The notes under the pieces: model-generated
Seen by the model: only the letters and a program-made list of their open reading frames with translations
What the model was told of the DNA's origin: nothing
The model's database searches: none
In this document: piece by piece, positions 48,901-63,900 of the stretch
Layout: every line of letters starts with the position of its first letter
How positions within the stretch are numbered: the first letter of the stretch is position 1
Source of the DNA: Strix aluco
Lineage: Eukaryota > Chordata > Aves > Strigiformes > Strigidae
Length of the DNA: 64,000 nucleotides
Assembly (NCBI RefSeq): GCF_031877795.1
Contig: NC_133935.1
Coordinates: forward strand, 87,426,748 to 87,490,747
Reading direction: 5' to 3'
Made by a program: the position numbers and the translations under genes

Positions 48901-51900
48901 GCCTAAATCTGGGATAGTCCTTGTGGAGCTGGATAAAAAAGTGGGAAAGCAGGTACCAAGTCCTTCGTTGATTTGCCTGTGAGTTCTAAAGCCAAAATAA
49001 GCAAAAGCAGCGATGAGAATGTTGTTTTCTTATCTTCTAACCCTGTTTATAAAATCCCATCCTTCTACAACTTCTTTTATTAAAGCCCCAAAATATCATG
49101 GAGTCGTATCCAGCTCTGTTTATCCCCATGATGTTCTCCCTGTCTGCACTGAGAACATGCTCTGCTTTAATTATCAGACAGAAGAAATTGGAGTAATGTG
49201 TTATTTGGCTGTAGCCGCATGGTAGCACCTGCCCTCTAATCAAATAGTCCAGGCTTCCCTGGTCAGTGGAGAGAGGAAAAGAGGTGCCTCCGAGCATCTC
49301 CCCTTCTGTAGGCAGCTTCTCTATGGCCGAGGTAATTTGTCTTATGATGGCCATAGCTGGCTACTAAATGTGATGCTCCACCAGCCCACGTTCTGCTCAG
49401 TGAAACAAGCTCCCCAGTAGCCAGCGATGTGTGGCAGGAGGGGCAAGCTGGGATAAGGCTGGACTTGCCTGTGATGAGCACAGCGAGACACTGCTGTCCC
49501 TTGGAGAACATTGAACATGTTCTGCTGGGGACAAACGGACGGACAGATGTGTGGATCGGGGGCCTTGTGGGGGAAGACTGGTTGTACGTGGGCCTGGGGG
49601 AGGGTGTGTGGGCGCAGGAGCTGGTCCAGCATCACCTGGCTGCTGCCAGCTGCCCCACACTGACCACAACTGGAGGTACTGGGACACGTTGTCCTCACAC
49701 ATGAACACATGTCACTCAGCTCTGACATGACTGGACTAGAACAAGGTGTTGTTGTGTCTTCTGCAGCTCAAAGCTTTTGCCCAAGCCAAGGAAGCTGCCG
49801 GGTACAGCCAGGAGGAGCTGGAGGAGACCTTTGCATTTCTCCTGTTTGATAATGAAGCAGAGGTAACCTGAAATGTTTATTCAGCTTAAGAAGTTGGATG
49901 CCAAGTGCCTGCACATGTGCTGCGTCCCACCAAAGCCCAGCAGATCTGTTGACTGAAGTGTCCTGGCTCTCTGTACCCCAGTTACCAGTGCAAATACTAC
50001 TGTATAAATAGTCCAGAGCAAGTTCTGAAAGCAGCTCCTGGGAGGTTTTAGCAACAGATCTTATTTTGCATCTCTCCAGTTAATTACTGTTTGAGATTTG
50101 GCTGCCTCCTTTGCCCTCTGCAGGGAGATAGAAGGAATCTCCCTTTGTCCCAGTGGATTTATGGTTAAGTACAGGCAGATGAAGCCTTTTCTGTATGCTT
50201 AGAGCAGAAAAGTGCTTTTGTGACAGGAGTTTTTCAGGTGGTTTTGGGCAAGTTCCCTTGGTTTTGCCAGCTAGGTGGAGAGAGAGCCTGACACAGCTAT
50301 TGGGAAAGTTATTCTTGCCTGTTTTTCACAAGGATGCTTTGATTTTGTGAAAAGACAAACTCTTTTCACAAGGATGCTCAGGAAATCTAGTGGGAATTCA
50401 CTTTTAATGTGATTTAATGATGCCATGCTAAACCACGGTAGAGATGGTTTTGTTCAGGATGAGAGCGGCCTGAATGCAGTTTAGTTCTGTTCAGTTTGGA
50501 TTGAGCTACAGCAAAATAAACCACTTTCAGTCTCAGTTTGGGAGTGGGAATTGTCCCGCTTCATTTTGACTGTTTGAAATTTAGCACAGGCTGCACCAAA
50601 TGACAGCTCCTTGTACAGACCCTAGGAAAGAGGGAGCTCTCCAGAGGACAGTTGGACCTCGTTTAATGCAGGCGTTGAAAATCCTTGGGCTAAATCACTC
50701 TCTGGAGGTGCCTGGTCTAAGCTAGACACTTGCCTTTTAGGAGGCAGAAGTTCAGTGTGATGAGAGCCTTATAAAGGGGCTGACTACAGTTTGACTGGTT
50801 TGCTTTTATTTCTCACCCATAATGAGTTCAAACTGCTTCTCTTGTCACTCGTTGGTCGATACAAATTTGGATTTGCACACTTTGATGAATCTGCTTTGGA
50901 CGTGGATTAAATCAAAGCCGGTGAGATGCTCCCAAGGTAGTAATTGTGCCTGTGGAGGAGTGAGCACAGAGTAGCAAATGCCCTTTGCCTTCATGCCAGC
51001 ACTGTTGCATTTATTTTTCCACAAATTGTTGACGCAGATAAAGAAAGTGCAAAGTCCAGCCTTGTGCTTGCAGTGATTTCTGGAGATGCTGGATTTTTTC
51101 CAGTTTTTTCCAAGCTTTTGCTTCCGCAGAGGTTTTTGTAACAACACGTGCTAAATACAAGTATTTAGTATCCAAAACAACAAATTTTCTTCCTGTGGAC
51201 ACTGTGTTTAGTTTTCATTATACCTTAGGTGTTTTGGGACTGTAACCAGCATGTGTTTGCCTGTCGCAAGTATTTTACGAACAGTTGTGCTACAGATTTC
51301 AGTAGCTGTGTCCCTTATTTTTGAAAATAGATGGTAAAAGAGGCTGTCTCTTCTTTTGAAGGCAAGAGAGGTGTGTCAGACAGGCCTCCGTGTAAACAGC
51401 AGTTCTATTTCCACGCTTGGTGACCCAGCGAAAGGTAAGATTTCCATTCAGAGGAGCAAGAGACCTCTTCACGGGATATTGCTCCTTTAAAAACAAAAGC
51501 AAAAGCCCAGACAAACTCCTGGTACTGCCTTGTTACTTACTGCAAAGATCCATGGAAACTCCTGTGTTTCTCACATGGGAAACTACATTTATTTGGATCA
51601 AGCAAGCAGCAGCGTTCTGGCTTCTGGCCCCTCAACCAGATGAGGATGGGTTCTTCCCCATGGAATGTTATCGTCTCTTCATCTCTCCATTTCAGGCTTT
51701 TTTCCTCCCTTGTTAATAACAACTTGTGTCACCAAAGTGGCTTTTTGGCAGCTCTCCCCACTGATTTGCTCTTCAGAGTCTTTTTGCTGAGTTTTTGCCA
51801 ACAGTCCTGTTAATAACCAGAGCAGATCGTGACATGTCAAAGCCCTTTTCAGATTGTGCTTGTTCCTTGCCCAAAGGTCTGGGGCCTCAAGACATGCAGT

Positions 51901-54900
51901 GCAGGACACGTTACTCAAAGAAATCCTTCTGCCAGAAGCAGAACGTCTCACCCTGCAAGTCTTTGCAGGCCAGGACACCTAATTACTGAACAGCCAATGG
52001 CAGTGAATGTAAAACCAAGCAAGAACTAGTTATTTATCTGAGTGCATATCTTAGGCCTGATGGACTGAGACGAATATTATGGTGTGTCTCTTTGTAGCCC
52101 TCCCCTTGCCCAGTCGCTGTTTCCCCCCATGTACTTTTCTACCCATCTTGTCTACAAATATAAAGCAGGGGTGAAGAGCCAACACCCGCCCACACCCCTC
52201 CAATAAATCCACATATGATATGCCCTGAGCATGGAGAAGGGAGGGGAATAAACTGTATCAGAATAGGCCTTGTCACAGGGTAGAAGGTTCACATTGACAT
52301 CTGGGGTGCTGAAGATGGCCATAAAGAGCCAAGGAAGGGGCCTGGGAGGGTCTATGCCATGCCATGGGCCTGCTCTTGGGACCTTGCAGTGTGTTCCCCA
52401 CCTATAAACATCCCCCTTGCCTTTGAGTGACTCCAAATGGAGCAAAGTACCTGTCCCCCTTGCAGTCTGACCTGGAAGCCCTTCACCACTTCTTCCTGTA
52501 AGTGACAAGCCCTGGCTCAGTATGTTTGCATGTAGTGTGGCCAAAACTGACATTAGCTGGGCTGCTTCTCCCAGGAGAAACCCAAGTTAACTCTTTTCCT
52601 AGAGCTGACCCTGAAACATATAATGCTGTTCCATACCAGCAGTCAAAAAAAGGAAAAGAGTCAGAGTTTCACCCTTTTTATGGCAGCAAGTGCGACTCTG
52701 GTTTGCAGCACTGGCTCTGCAGAGACTCCCATTTCTGCAAGGAGGGTCGCCTTTACAGGGTTTTTTTTGGCAATCAGCTTTACATGACAAATGATTCATA
52801 TTATTTTGCATTGCTTTGTTTTCACAGGGGTTTATATTTCCAAGTATGCAGACTGTCTTCATCCAAGACCCTGGTATCACGGAAAATCAGGCTATATTGT
52901 CATTTGTAAGCTAATTAAGGTAAAATGCAAGTTTGTCTTTGTGTGAAGTAGTTTTCAGAAGCCACTGTATAGTGCAAGTAGTTCTTAAGGAGGCAGTGGT
53001 GCCCGTAACTGTAGTGGGGTGTAAAATCAGCTCTGTTGAGACCTCACTGGGATTTTTGACTATGGGGTGTGTCAGGCAAGAGATCCAACTGGGCATGACT
53101 GGTGGCCTGCAGGGTAGCAGAGAACCTTCCAAATTCCACTGCTGAGATCAGAAGTTCCCCATAGGGTCACCTTTTTCCCTGGACTCTTGTGCATTTTGGA
53201 GGTTTGAGGGGGGAGCCCTAAGGTGACTCAGATCATAGCCCCATTCTATTCCTCCATGGAGGTGGCGTGTGGCCCCTTTCTCCCCTCCTCACTGGCTCCT
53301 GCTCTCTGTAGCTGGCACCAAAAACACATTCTTCCCGTTCACTCTCGTGAGCAGTGCAGATTTGTCTGCCGTGCCAAGCTTGGCTGAGTCAGGCCCTTAT
53401 GTTTGGAAGGACACAAACACACACAACCCCTTCACAGTGGTGGGGAGCGTGGGGCTGCCAGCAACACTGTCTTTGGAGAAAAGGAGGATTCAGCGGTCTT
53501 TTAAAATAAGTTTCTGTGAACAATTATGATTTTTTTTTTCTTTTTTTGGTAAATTTTCTGGCCCAGGGGAAGGTCAAGGCGGTATCTGAGAATTACACAA
53601 CCAGCTATACATGCCCATCTCCTGGCTATGACTGCCACATCGCCGTGAGCAGAAACAACACACCGTCAAAGACCAGCCACTGCCAGGCCTTCGAGCAGAG
53701 CCAGGTATAAGTTTGCAACAGGACTGGGCAGACAGCTCGCTTGCAGGCAGCAGGGGAGCACAGTGCTGGCCCAGATGCCTCACTCATTCCTCACCTTGTT
53801 TTTTCATCTGTGTTTCCCTTCTCACCCCAGTATTACGTGTATGAAGTGTCCAATGGCAGCACTGCCGAGCGGCCCAGGCAGATCTGCCCCTACATAGTCA
53901 TCGCCTGCCAGTACAGGGAGCCGAAGGAAATGCCCGTCTTAGCTCTAGAGAACCTGTAAGCAACTTGCTGTCCTTCCAAAACACACTGATTGCTTTTGTG
54001 GGCTGTTTTTCCTTTTCCCGATGCTAAATGTTCCTCTTTTTCTCCCTTTTCTCTAGACCTGAGCTTAATCACAAAGGTAGGAGCACCTGGTGGTTGTTTC
54101 TGTTTTATAAGTGTACCTTTCTCTGTTTGCCCTCCTCTCCTCTCCTGCTTTCTCTGAGCAGTTCTCACTTTTGCCTGTAGCACTGTACTGTCCATGGAGG
54201 GGGCAGCTCTCCATCCGGGGCCAGCTTTTGTGCAACATCGCCCTGAGGACCCCATACAGCTCTACGATTCCAGCCCAGCTGTAAGTTGCCCCTTTCTCTT
54301 CTTTCTGTGCAATTTGTGGAGTGGGAGGCATCACACCTTTGGGTGTCTGTGTACCAGCAAAAGCCAGTTCTATGTCTCCTGCCCCATCCCTTCGTGGATC
54401 AACATCTTCCTGCAGCTGTACTGACTTAACCACCTGCACTGTCTGAACAATCATCAGTGTCAGAAAGGTTGTGTTGGGCAGCCGGCGGTGCAGTGTCACA
54501 GCAACAGCTGGATGAGGATGTGAGTTCAGGCCCTGAACTGCAGCTGGAAATGGCTGTCTTTTGTCATCTCTTTTTGTTAACTGCTTTGGGATGTTATTGC
54601 AACTCAGTTATTCCTGCTTGGGATTTTTCTCCTTGTGAGAAGTGGGCTTCCTGATGGTGCAGGTACGATCAGCCAGTTGTGTTCATAGATCAGAACAATG
54701 GCAAATAAAGTATTGAGGTAACTGGCATTCAAAAAAATGAGATATTTAACATTTTCCGTAGTCAGAAGAGCCAACCAGCGGGCAGCAATTTGAAACAGCC
54801 AGTGACAGCCAGTAACATAGCCACCAATATCAGTGTTTGGAGGTGTTTACAAACAGGATCCTCAAATCAGCAAAGTGCTAAACAAGCTGCACCTTCTCCA

Positions 54901-57900
54901 GCCTTCTCCAGAGCTGTTTTCTCTGGTTTCATAGTGACAGGGCAACCAGGACTCTTTGCTGTGCTTAACCCTGAGAGCCTTTTACGCTTGTGATCTCACC
55001 ATCTGCTGCTTTATCCCCACAGGCCTCCCAACCTGGATGTTTACCATGTCATGGGTTTGTCTGACTTGAAGAAAAAGCTACCAGAAGCTGCATTTGGGAA
55101 AAAAAATTACATTGAGAATGAAGGTGAGTGCACAAAACCCGCCGGCGTGATGAGTAACGTATGCTTGTGCCATAGGAATTGCCGTGGGGGGTCAAAGCTC
55201 AGGTCCACATAGCACTGGGCCCTGTCTTGAAGGGTGGATGACTGCAGATAAATGAGGAAAGATGCCCAGGCAGCAGAGGGATGATTGCCTGCCCACACTT
55301 CATATGGTCTCCTTGAGTGATACAATCCTCTTCCTAAAGCAGCCCTTTAATCAGCCCGTTCCTGGGACAGGACAGGGTGGGAGACTCTGATTTCAGACCT
55401 GATTTGCAAGGTGCCAAACGTGGTGTAACCTGTGTTTAATTACGCTTTGGGGTTCATACTGCTGATTGATTTTTGGGTTGGAGTTTTGACAGGCCTGGCA
55501 GCTCTCAGCCCCAAAGTGTCGAGCTCCCAGTGTCTGTGTGTTGCAGCAGACATGCAGTGACTGACACAGATACTGCAGGTTGCACGTGGAGAGCTCTGAA
55601 TGTGATTTCCAGAATCTCCAGGTGCGTTTTCATGTCATCTTGCACCAAAATAAATATGGACTGTTGCAGTGTTGCCTCCCTTCTGTGTATCAGCTGTGCT
55701 GAGCCAGGTTGGGGCTGGCTGACAGCCAGCCTGTTTTGGGGGTTAGCATTCAGCTTACGGTGCAGATGGACACGGGATAGTGCCAGGGCAGGGGAGGAGG
55801 CAGGAAAAATGAGGGGAGGCCACAGAAACACTTGATGAAGGTGCCATGGACCCACAGTCTTAAGATCGGCTGGTGAAAGAGAGGAAATACTTGAACAGAA
55901 GAATTTTGCTGTGAAATTCAGAGGAGTAAGGTTGGTCCGAGATCTTGCCTTTATTAAACTCCTTTGGGGATCAGAGTGTGCAATAAGGATGCTCCATAGC
56001 AGGGGACAATATGGCATGTTAGAATGAGGTATTTCCCTCTGAAAGGCTCTCTGTCTCTGTTGAAGCACACAGCACTGGTTAAATTGCTTTTGTTAGCTGC
56101 ACAGATCAGATAGGAAACATCTCCTGTGAACCATGAGTTGAAGAGGAAACTCACTGTGATATGAATGCGTATACCAGCTTAGGAAATCTTGATAAATCTT
56201 TTTTTTTTTTAAAACACACAGTTTCCACCAATTGCACACCCATCTTCCTGATACAGGAGCACTTGTTTGTTCATTCTCTCTCTTTTGTCTGCAGTCTGCT
56301 TTCAGGGTGTTTACTTCAGTCTGTATGAAGTAGAAATATCAAATAAGGATCAATATAAAATGGATCGGTTAGTAGAAAATCTAAAGGAAAAGGACTTGGT
56401 AAGTATTTTAAAACATTGTTCTGGGAGGAAAGTGGCCTTTTAAATGATCTCTTGAAACTTTTGGTAACGTTATTCATAGATTCTGAACTAATGCAAAATG
56501 GAATGAATTTCCCTGCTTTAAGTGTTATTTTTCTGCTTTGTTATTCTCAAACGTAGTTTAATCTTTCTGTATATAAACTGTTAACTGAAGATTACCCACT
56601 GTGAGCTGGAAGCTGATTTCTAGGGTGAGCATGCCCTGCTGAGCAGAAGGCATTATGCCAGGCAAACCTCTTCTTTGGCCATGTTTATGCCAGATGACAT
56701 TATTTTATTGTCTTTATTCATGATTTTCCCCCTTGCATTGCAAACAGCATGGTGGACAAGGACTGCAAGGGGCTCTTATATATTAAGAAAGCAGAAGCGA
56801 AGACCCCCAATGCCAAAATGATAAATGCTAAGCAAAAGACATCACATGCCTGCCTTTCTCCCTCGTGGCTGAAAAATAGCCCCCACTCAGCTGGATACTT
56901 ACGCTGCTGAATACTCATGAGCTTCTAGGAGCTCTGCAGATGTTGAGAATTATCCTTTTTTTTAATGGGAGATTTCCCTTGCGATCTATTATCTGATCAG
57001 GCTTTTTTTCCGGCACACTGGGGTCTTTTTGTTCCCAGTGTGATCATCTCCTTGTGACTCCAGGGGATAAACCTCTCCCCTGTGGAGCACAGCACCTGCA
57101 CCTCTACTGGGATTTGTGGTCAAGTTGGGTTTGGCTTTGCTGCTGCTGGTTGCTCTCTCACATCTGATGCTTCCTGTAGATTCAGGGTTGTAAATTCACA
57201 GCCGAGAACTCACAGCTGGCTGGGCACATCCTCCCCTCACTATAAGTTGGCAGAGGCCCATGAACTGCCTGGAAGTGTTGTTGCTGCACTGCTGAAGAGC
57301 TGCCTGCTGATGTGCAGCTTCCCACAAGCAACGTACCACAGCAAGTGTTCGTTGGGGATCCCTGTAAGAAAAGCACTCAGACTCCCTAAAGTATTGATGA
57401 AACTATCTTTTATTGGTAACAACATGAGAAGAAAAAAAGGGGATAGCAAAGACAAGCTTAATGTCCATTCACGTGTAGGTAACCCTGAACTGCGCAGCAT
57501 TGGTTGGATCTCTGGTTGGGGCACAGATCTGTCCGTGCTGCAGCTCATCTTGAGGTTCCCAGCACATGGAATCACAAAACGATTTTTTGGTTGGAAGGGA
57601 CCCTAAAGATCATCCAGCTCCAACCCCCCTGCCGTGAGCAGGGATACCTGAGGGGACATAAGCTTACAGATGCTATCCCTTTTTTCTTCTCCCATTCTTG
57701 CCAATAAAAGATATTTTAATCATTACTTTACAGAGTCCAAGTGCCTTTCTTGCTGGGATCTGTGACAACTGCATGTTCAGGTGCATTACACCATGTTTGC
57801 AGCACTGAGGGTTATAATACACATCCTGCCAAGCCCAGTGGAGCTCGGCTCGCTGGAGGGGTCGGCAAAGATGAGATGCTTGAGTTGTGGCCATGAGCAG

Positions 57901-60900
57901 TTTGGTATTGAAAGCTGTCAGGATGTCATTTCCCTAGAACTTTCTTACCCTCATATATCTGTCAAACTGAATGAATATATCTCCCTGATTTCAGTGAAGA
58001 AGCAGGCACAGCCCCTTTTGGGTGTGCTTCTTCCCCTTAGCGTGCTGTTGAGTAGCCCATGAGTGAATCTGCTTTGGTGGCAGCTCCCTAAGGTGCAGAT
58101 GAAAAAAGCCCTCCGTCTCCTTTCCCTTTCAGTGGCCAGGTGCCCACCTTGTGCAGGGCCCAAGTGAAAATGAAGGGGTGGCTGGGGCTAGGTGGGGTTG
58201 CCTGAGGCCAGTTGTACTCCTCTGGGTGCTGACTGATGTCTCTCTCAACTCTGTGTGAGGTGACTGCTGCCTTATGGCTTGACTTTCCTCCTCACCTGCC
58301 TGAAAATCATCCTGTCCATGAGAAACCACAGCTATTTCATTGAGCTGGATTTATGCAACAGAGATGCTGGCTCTTATCCCTTCTGCTCCACTGGCTTGAG
58401 ACAACCAGAGCACAGAGCTACTGTTCTGAATAGTGAATATTACACTGAAATTATTCAGCATTTCCAAAGTTGTTCTGTTGTCCTGGAGAAGTGAGGCTGT
58501 GGGCATTAGTCCAATCCTCTGTTATGTCTGAATATACAGAATAGGATCTGTGGCGTTCCACAGAGCATTAGAAGCCCCAGGGTTACTCAGTTCCTGTAAG
58601 TTTCCTGAAAAGATGTGTCTGCATGGAAGAAAGAGATCCAAAGGGGTGTCCCCATGGAGGGGAAGGCAGTCCAAGCCAAGCTCTGTGATGAGGCATCAAG
58701 CAACACCCAAAGATGAGAAAAGCCTCAATAAGTGCACGTATCTTTTTAGACATGCGGTCATCCAGCTCTGAGATAAAGTTGCAGACGTCTCTTAGACTCA
58801 GCAGATTTTTTTTCACATATTCATTGATACTGATGCTGCTAATAAGCAAGCTGCGTGGCCTGAACTTCAGTCAGACTTGTGGCTGGAACAGTTGGTTGTG
58901 TTTTGACAGATGCTGGTATCCAGCTTTGCTTTTCCTGCTGGGAAAACCTTCCCCTGGGGCTGTGGAAAGCAATTCCTGGCTGAGATGCCCAGGAGCTTTT
59001 GAACTGAAGGCACTAAAAGTAGTAACCTTGTTCATTAATTACACCTAGTTTGGCTGAGCTTATTTATTTTTTAAGGAACAGATGAGAGGAATTTGAGAGC
59101 TGAATAACAACATAAATGGAATGCTTTTGGTTACAGGCCCCAGTTGACCCAAGTGGCATGAAATGAACAGTGTCCTCCTCAAAAGGGAATGAGCTGGTAG
59201 TGTTGGCACACAGTCAGGACTTGTTGACAGTCGTTCTGCATGATAAAAAGTGTGCTAAGGAGGAAAGGGAGTGGTTGCTCTAACTTTATATGTGTTTATT
59301 ATAGGCAATCATCAAATATTTACAAGACCAAGGAGTCCTTATCCTCCTCACGTCCTCTGCCTTGGCACGAGATGATGGTAAGACATGGCTATGTAGAAAC
59401 CAATATCTGTGCTTAAACATCCTGCTGTGTTTTAGAGACGGACGGTGGGTGCCTTCAGTCTAAACAAAACCTCTTGCTTTCTTTCATAGGGTTTGACCCC
59501 AAGGAGCCTGGCAGCCTCCTGGCCCTGTTTCTGTTCACCTCATCCCGGTCGGTGTGCCTGAGAGGTAGGGAGGCTCCTTTTGCTGGCTTCAAACACTGTG
59601 TTTTGGGTGTGGGGTCCTCACCAGAGGATCCTCACAGACACATTCCTCTCGAAGAGCTGATTTCTCTGCTCAGAACCTCCTACAGCTTTAGCACAAAGGG
59701 TGTTTTTAAAAGAGGAGAGAGAAGTCCCAACTCTCTAGCTATGCTGTGTTTTAAGCTGATCTAAACCAGGTTCCCTGCCTCACCCATTCACTGCACATTC
59801 TTGCCCCTTTGCAGGAAGTTGATGGGAGTGACAGATAATTACTTTTCTCCCTCTCAGTCAGTTTTCAGCAGCATCCAGTCCCTGAACTGTCTTGTGTGTG
59901 CACGTGGGAGTCGGACTGCTGCAGTGCCTGGCTTACATCCCTAAAGGTGCACCAGAGCCGTGCTCAGGGAGGCAAAATGACACATGGGACTTGCTGGACT
60001 CTGCCCAAAGCTCATGTGATTTGCTAAGCCAGCAGGAAAAAAGCCTGCCCTAAAAAATAAGTGAATTTTCTGCTGAGATAACAAGTGAAAGGGGCTCCAT
60101 GAAAGGTCGCTGCTGGTGTGGGGAAGGAGGGGAGAAGTGGGGAAGGGGAAATGCTCCCTAAAGAGCAGCAAGGGTTTGGAGGCTCAGCTGTATTGTGTGA
60201 CTTCTCTGCTGCAGGATCCATAAATGCTGGTAGCAGAGCGGTGACGACCGGTCAGGGTGTGTGTCCAGTGAGGGAGGGAGGTGGGTGTTGGGCAGAGGCA
60301 TGGTGCTTTGCTGCCATCAAGGTGAGTGACAGCTCTGGGACCTGGGAGGTGAATCCAGGCTGTTTGCAGCCCCAAAACATGCTGCTTTTCATGCAAAACA
60401 AACACAGAGGCACTAAATAAGAAAACAGATTGCACAGTTGGGACCTGCAGGTCTTGAAATAAGAATGAACTTCAACCTCTGTTGCATTTGCCTCAAATTT
60501 TCTCTGTACGCATTGGCTTTTTGCTGCACTGTGTGTGGAAATATTCACACTACCATTTCCTCTTGTGGACATAAAGTTACTGCTCTGCCTCCCCTGGACA
60601 GCTTCATCCACGCACCTCACTGCATCCACCCTACCAGTAATACTTTTAGCCTTGCAGATCCCCAAGCCAACGTATAAACAGGGGCCTTTCGCTCTGTGGA
60701 ACTTCTGGCTTGCTTTTTGTTGAGTCATCCTAGGGATAAGCCAAAAGACTGTTTATGCCAGCACACACGGGTGTTTCAGTCCGCCTCTGTGTGAGCCGTG
60801 GCCGCCGTTGCCGACGGAGCTGCGCAGGACATACCCATCTCCCCTCCCCGGAAGATGAATCGGCAGAAGAGCCAGCAGGACCCACTGGCACATCCAAGCA

Positions 60901-63900
60901 TGGATTGCTTTGTCATTTTTGGTGTTTAAGCTATAAACTTTCTCCTTCAGGATCCACGTATGAAGTGGTCTTGTAAAATGGGTGAAGACATGACAGCAAC
61001 TTGGCAACACGGGGTGCAAATGTCTTTGATGCCTGAATTCAGCCAACCTAACTTTAAGGACATGCTACTGGTCTTAGTGTAGCAACTCTTCTAGTTTCTT
61101 TTCTAGGTGTAGGAGAGAGACAGGCTCCTCCTGAGGCAAACTGAAGATCCCAAGTGCCAGGTCAAACCTGGGATCAGGTTGTTGCTGTGATGCCTGAAGT
61201 TGGGTGAGCTGAAAGGAAAGAACGCCTGGAGAGTAGACTGGAGGTGGGAGCTGACCACTCAGATATTGAGATCTTGCTGACCAGCTCCTCAACAGGCAGA
61301 AAACACCCTCCAGAGCAGAGGAATCTATTGTGGCAACTGAGGCACGGACTCTCCATTGAAGTGCAGAAGGAAAATCCTTTATTATTAAAATGGTACATAC
61401 TTGTGCTCTCGCTACCTTAGCTCTTACTTCATGATAAGCAAATCAGCAGCTAGATGGTCATCAACACTCTTATCCCACAAACAGTTCCATACCACACAGG
61501 CAGTCTCGGTGCTGCCATTTTCTTCACCACACTAGCACAACCTGGTATCTCTCTTTGAAGGCCTGTTTCTCCTCCAAACCTTGCTGCTTCTCCAGGCCAG
61601 TGCAGAGTAGAGCTGACGCTTCTCCAAGCCAGCACAGGACAGAACTCCTGACTGGCTCACCAAGCAAAGTTCTTCTGGGCAGAGCTCTCCACCTTCACTT
61701 AGCTCCCCAAACAGAGCTCTCTGGCTGAGCTGCCTGGCCAATGTCAATTTGGCTCTTAAGTATTGAATCTCCCACAGCTGTGCAGGGCTGACAGGCCAAT
61801 GCCAACTTGCCTCTTAATCATTTACCAGTAACACATGATTTGACTCTTAACATATTGAATCTCCCACAGCTGCGCAGAGCTCACACTCCCACAAATCTAT
61901 TCCTGAAAGGCTGACTGTGAGGGCTGTGTGTTGGGGGAGAGGAGAACAGGGCAAGGAGGTATTTAGCTTGAAGAGGGTAACTGTGGAAGAAGGTGGTGGA
62001 GACAGGAGAGGGCACCAGGAGTAAGGAACATCCCCGAGCAAAGATGGTGCAAGATGGCTGGTGGGAAGGTTTGGGGCTGCAGCAGATGTTGCCCGTGGCT
62101 GGTGTTGATGCTAAAGAGAAGGCAAAGCCTGGGCAGCCAGAGAGCAGCTGGTGGTGAAGCAAAGAGGCAGGGGAAGAGGATAACATTGAGTAAACGCTCA
62201 GTGTTGTTACGTGTTGTGATCTGAATGTTGATGGCTTCCAGATGTTTTCCCTCTGGTGCCAGCAGGACTCCTGCACATGCTGTCCCGTTCTGCCTCCGCG
62301 AGCGGTGTTGCCCCAGCCAGCCCTGACTGTCTCCTGGGTCCAAGACCTCTTGTCGCTGGGATTTTAAACCCTTTTTGCTTTAGGGTTTCTCTTTTCTATG
62401 AAGATAAGCAGAGGGGTTTGGGCTTGAAAAGGGACAGTCGCCGAAGATGGCAGGGGTGAGATGCAAAGAGAAGAGGAAGGTGAAGGACAGACACATTTGA
62501 AGTCACTCAGCTCAGACTCAAAGCATGAATAATGTTTCCCGTTTCGAAACAAGCAGCCTCTGAATCTGATCCCTTCCTGTCCAGACAGCCTTTGGGAGGA
62601 ATGTAGGGCAGGCGTAACCAGCCTGCTGTGCAGACGTGCCGCAGCGTTCCCGAGCCAGCAGCGGAGGCAGGCAGCTGGGAGCAGGCTCGTGGGGACGCCT
62701 GGGCTTGCCAGTAACAAGGACCAGCATTACCAGTGCAAGACCAGGCCAATAGATGAAGAAAATCTCACATCTGGGAGGGGAAGAGAAACGCCTTTGCCTG
62801 GCTGGGAAGAAATGTCGGATCATAACACGCAGATGGGCCAAGCCTGTGTGTGCAAAGCGCCAACGTCAGCCTGCTGGGTTTCAGCAGATGAAGCCAGATA
62901 AGTGTGACTTGTGCAGGAGCTCAGCCGAGAGGCTCTGCATATCACACCAGCTCTCCAGGCATTTCCAAACACCAAGAGGACACTGCTCTGCCAAGCAGAG
63001 CCTACTTCCATGGTGACACATGTGAGGGTGGGCACCCTCGAGCCTTGGGACTCACTGATCCCTGCTGGGAGCTAAACCCAAGGCTCTTACGATACTGTGC
63101 AGCGTACAGGGTAGGGCCTTGGTCCTGCTGGAAGCAGAAACACCAACTGTTTTCAGTAGGATCAGTCCTCCAGCTTTAGAAAATCACCCAGAGGTTCATG
63201 TTATTTATTGATACGGTCCCCAGATCTGCTTGAGAAAGTCTGTATACCCCCATCCCACTCCAGTAGTGTCCTCATTTGAAGTGCATCCACCCAGGTAGAG
63301 ATGGAGCTGCTGAAAGTTGCATCTGAACGGTGATCTGAAACACAAGTGATCTGAAAATGGTGCTAATCGAAACACCCTGCGTGGACAACCCTAAAGTTAA
63401 ACAGGTTTAAAAAAAACAAAACAAAACCCATGTATTTTCAGAGCTTCAACTGTCTGAAATGTTGGATTTAGCAGGAATTGCTGGAGTGAAGGGACTTAGA
63501 CCACTATGTGTGCGATCTCACCATGTAATTTCCTGCGGAATGGGGCTAGCTGATAAAACAGCAGTCTTTCATCTTAGTTTAATCCACTTTTGACTCCCAT
63601 GTGCAATTCTTTTTTACTTTCAGCAGTTACAAACATCCATCAAACCAGGACGTTGCCCCTGGGGCTAGCTTTTTGTGGATAGGCTTCTGGGGCTTTTTCA
63701 TAGCTTTCATGTTCTCTTCACATGTAACGGTGAGGTGATTGGGGGAATATAATCTTTTTTTAATATGAGTAAAATTCTATTATTTTCCTTTCGCAGCTGA
63801 AAAGCACGATCCAAAAGGTGATAGGGAAGATGGTGACGATAGTGACATCTCACTAAAAACAGCCTCAGTTTTGCCTGGGCTTCGCTATGCCTTACAGAAA

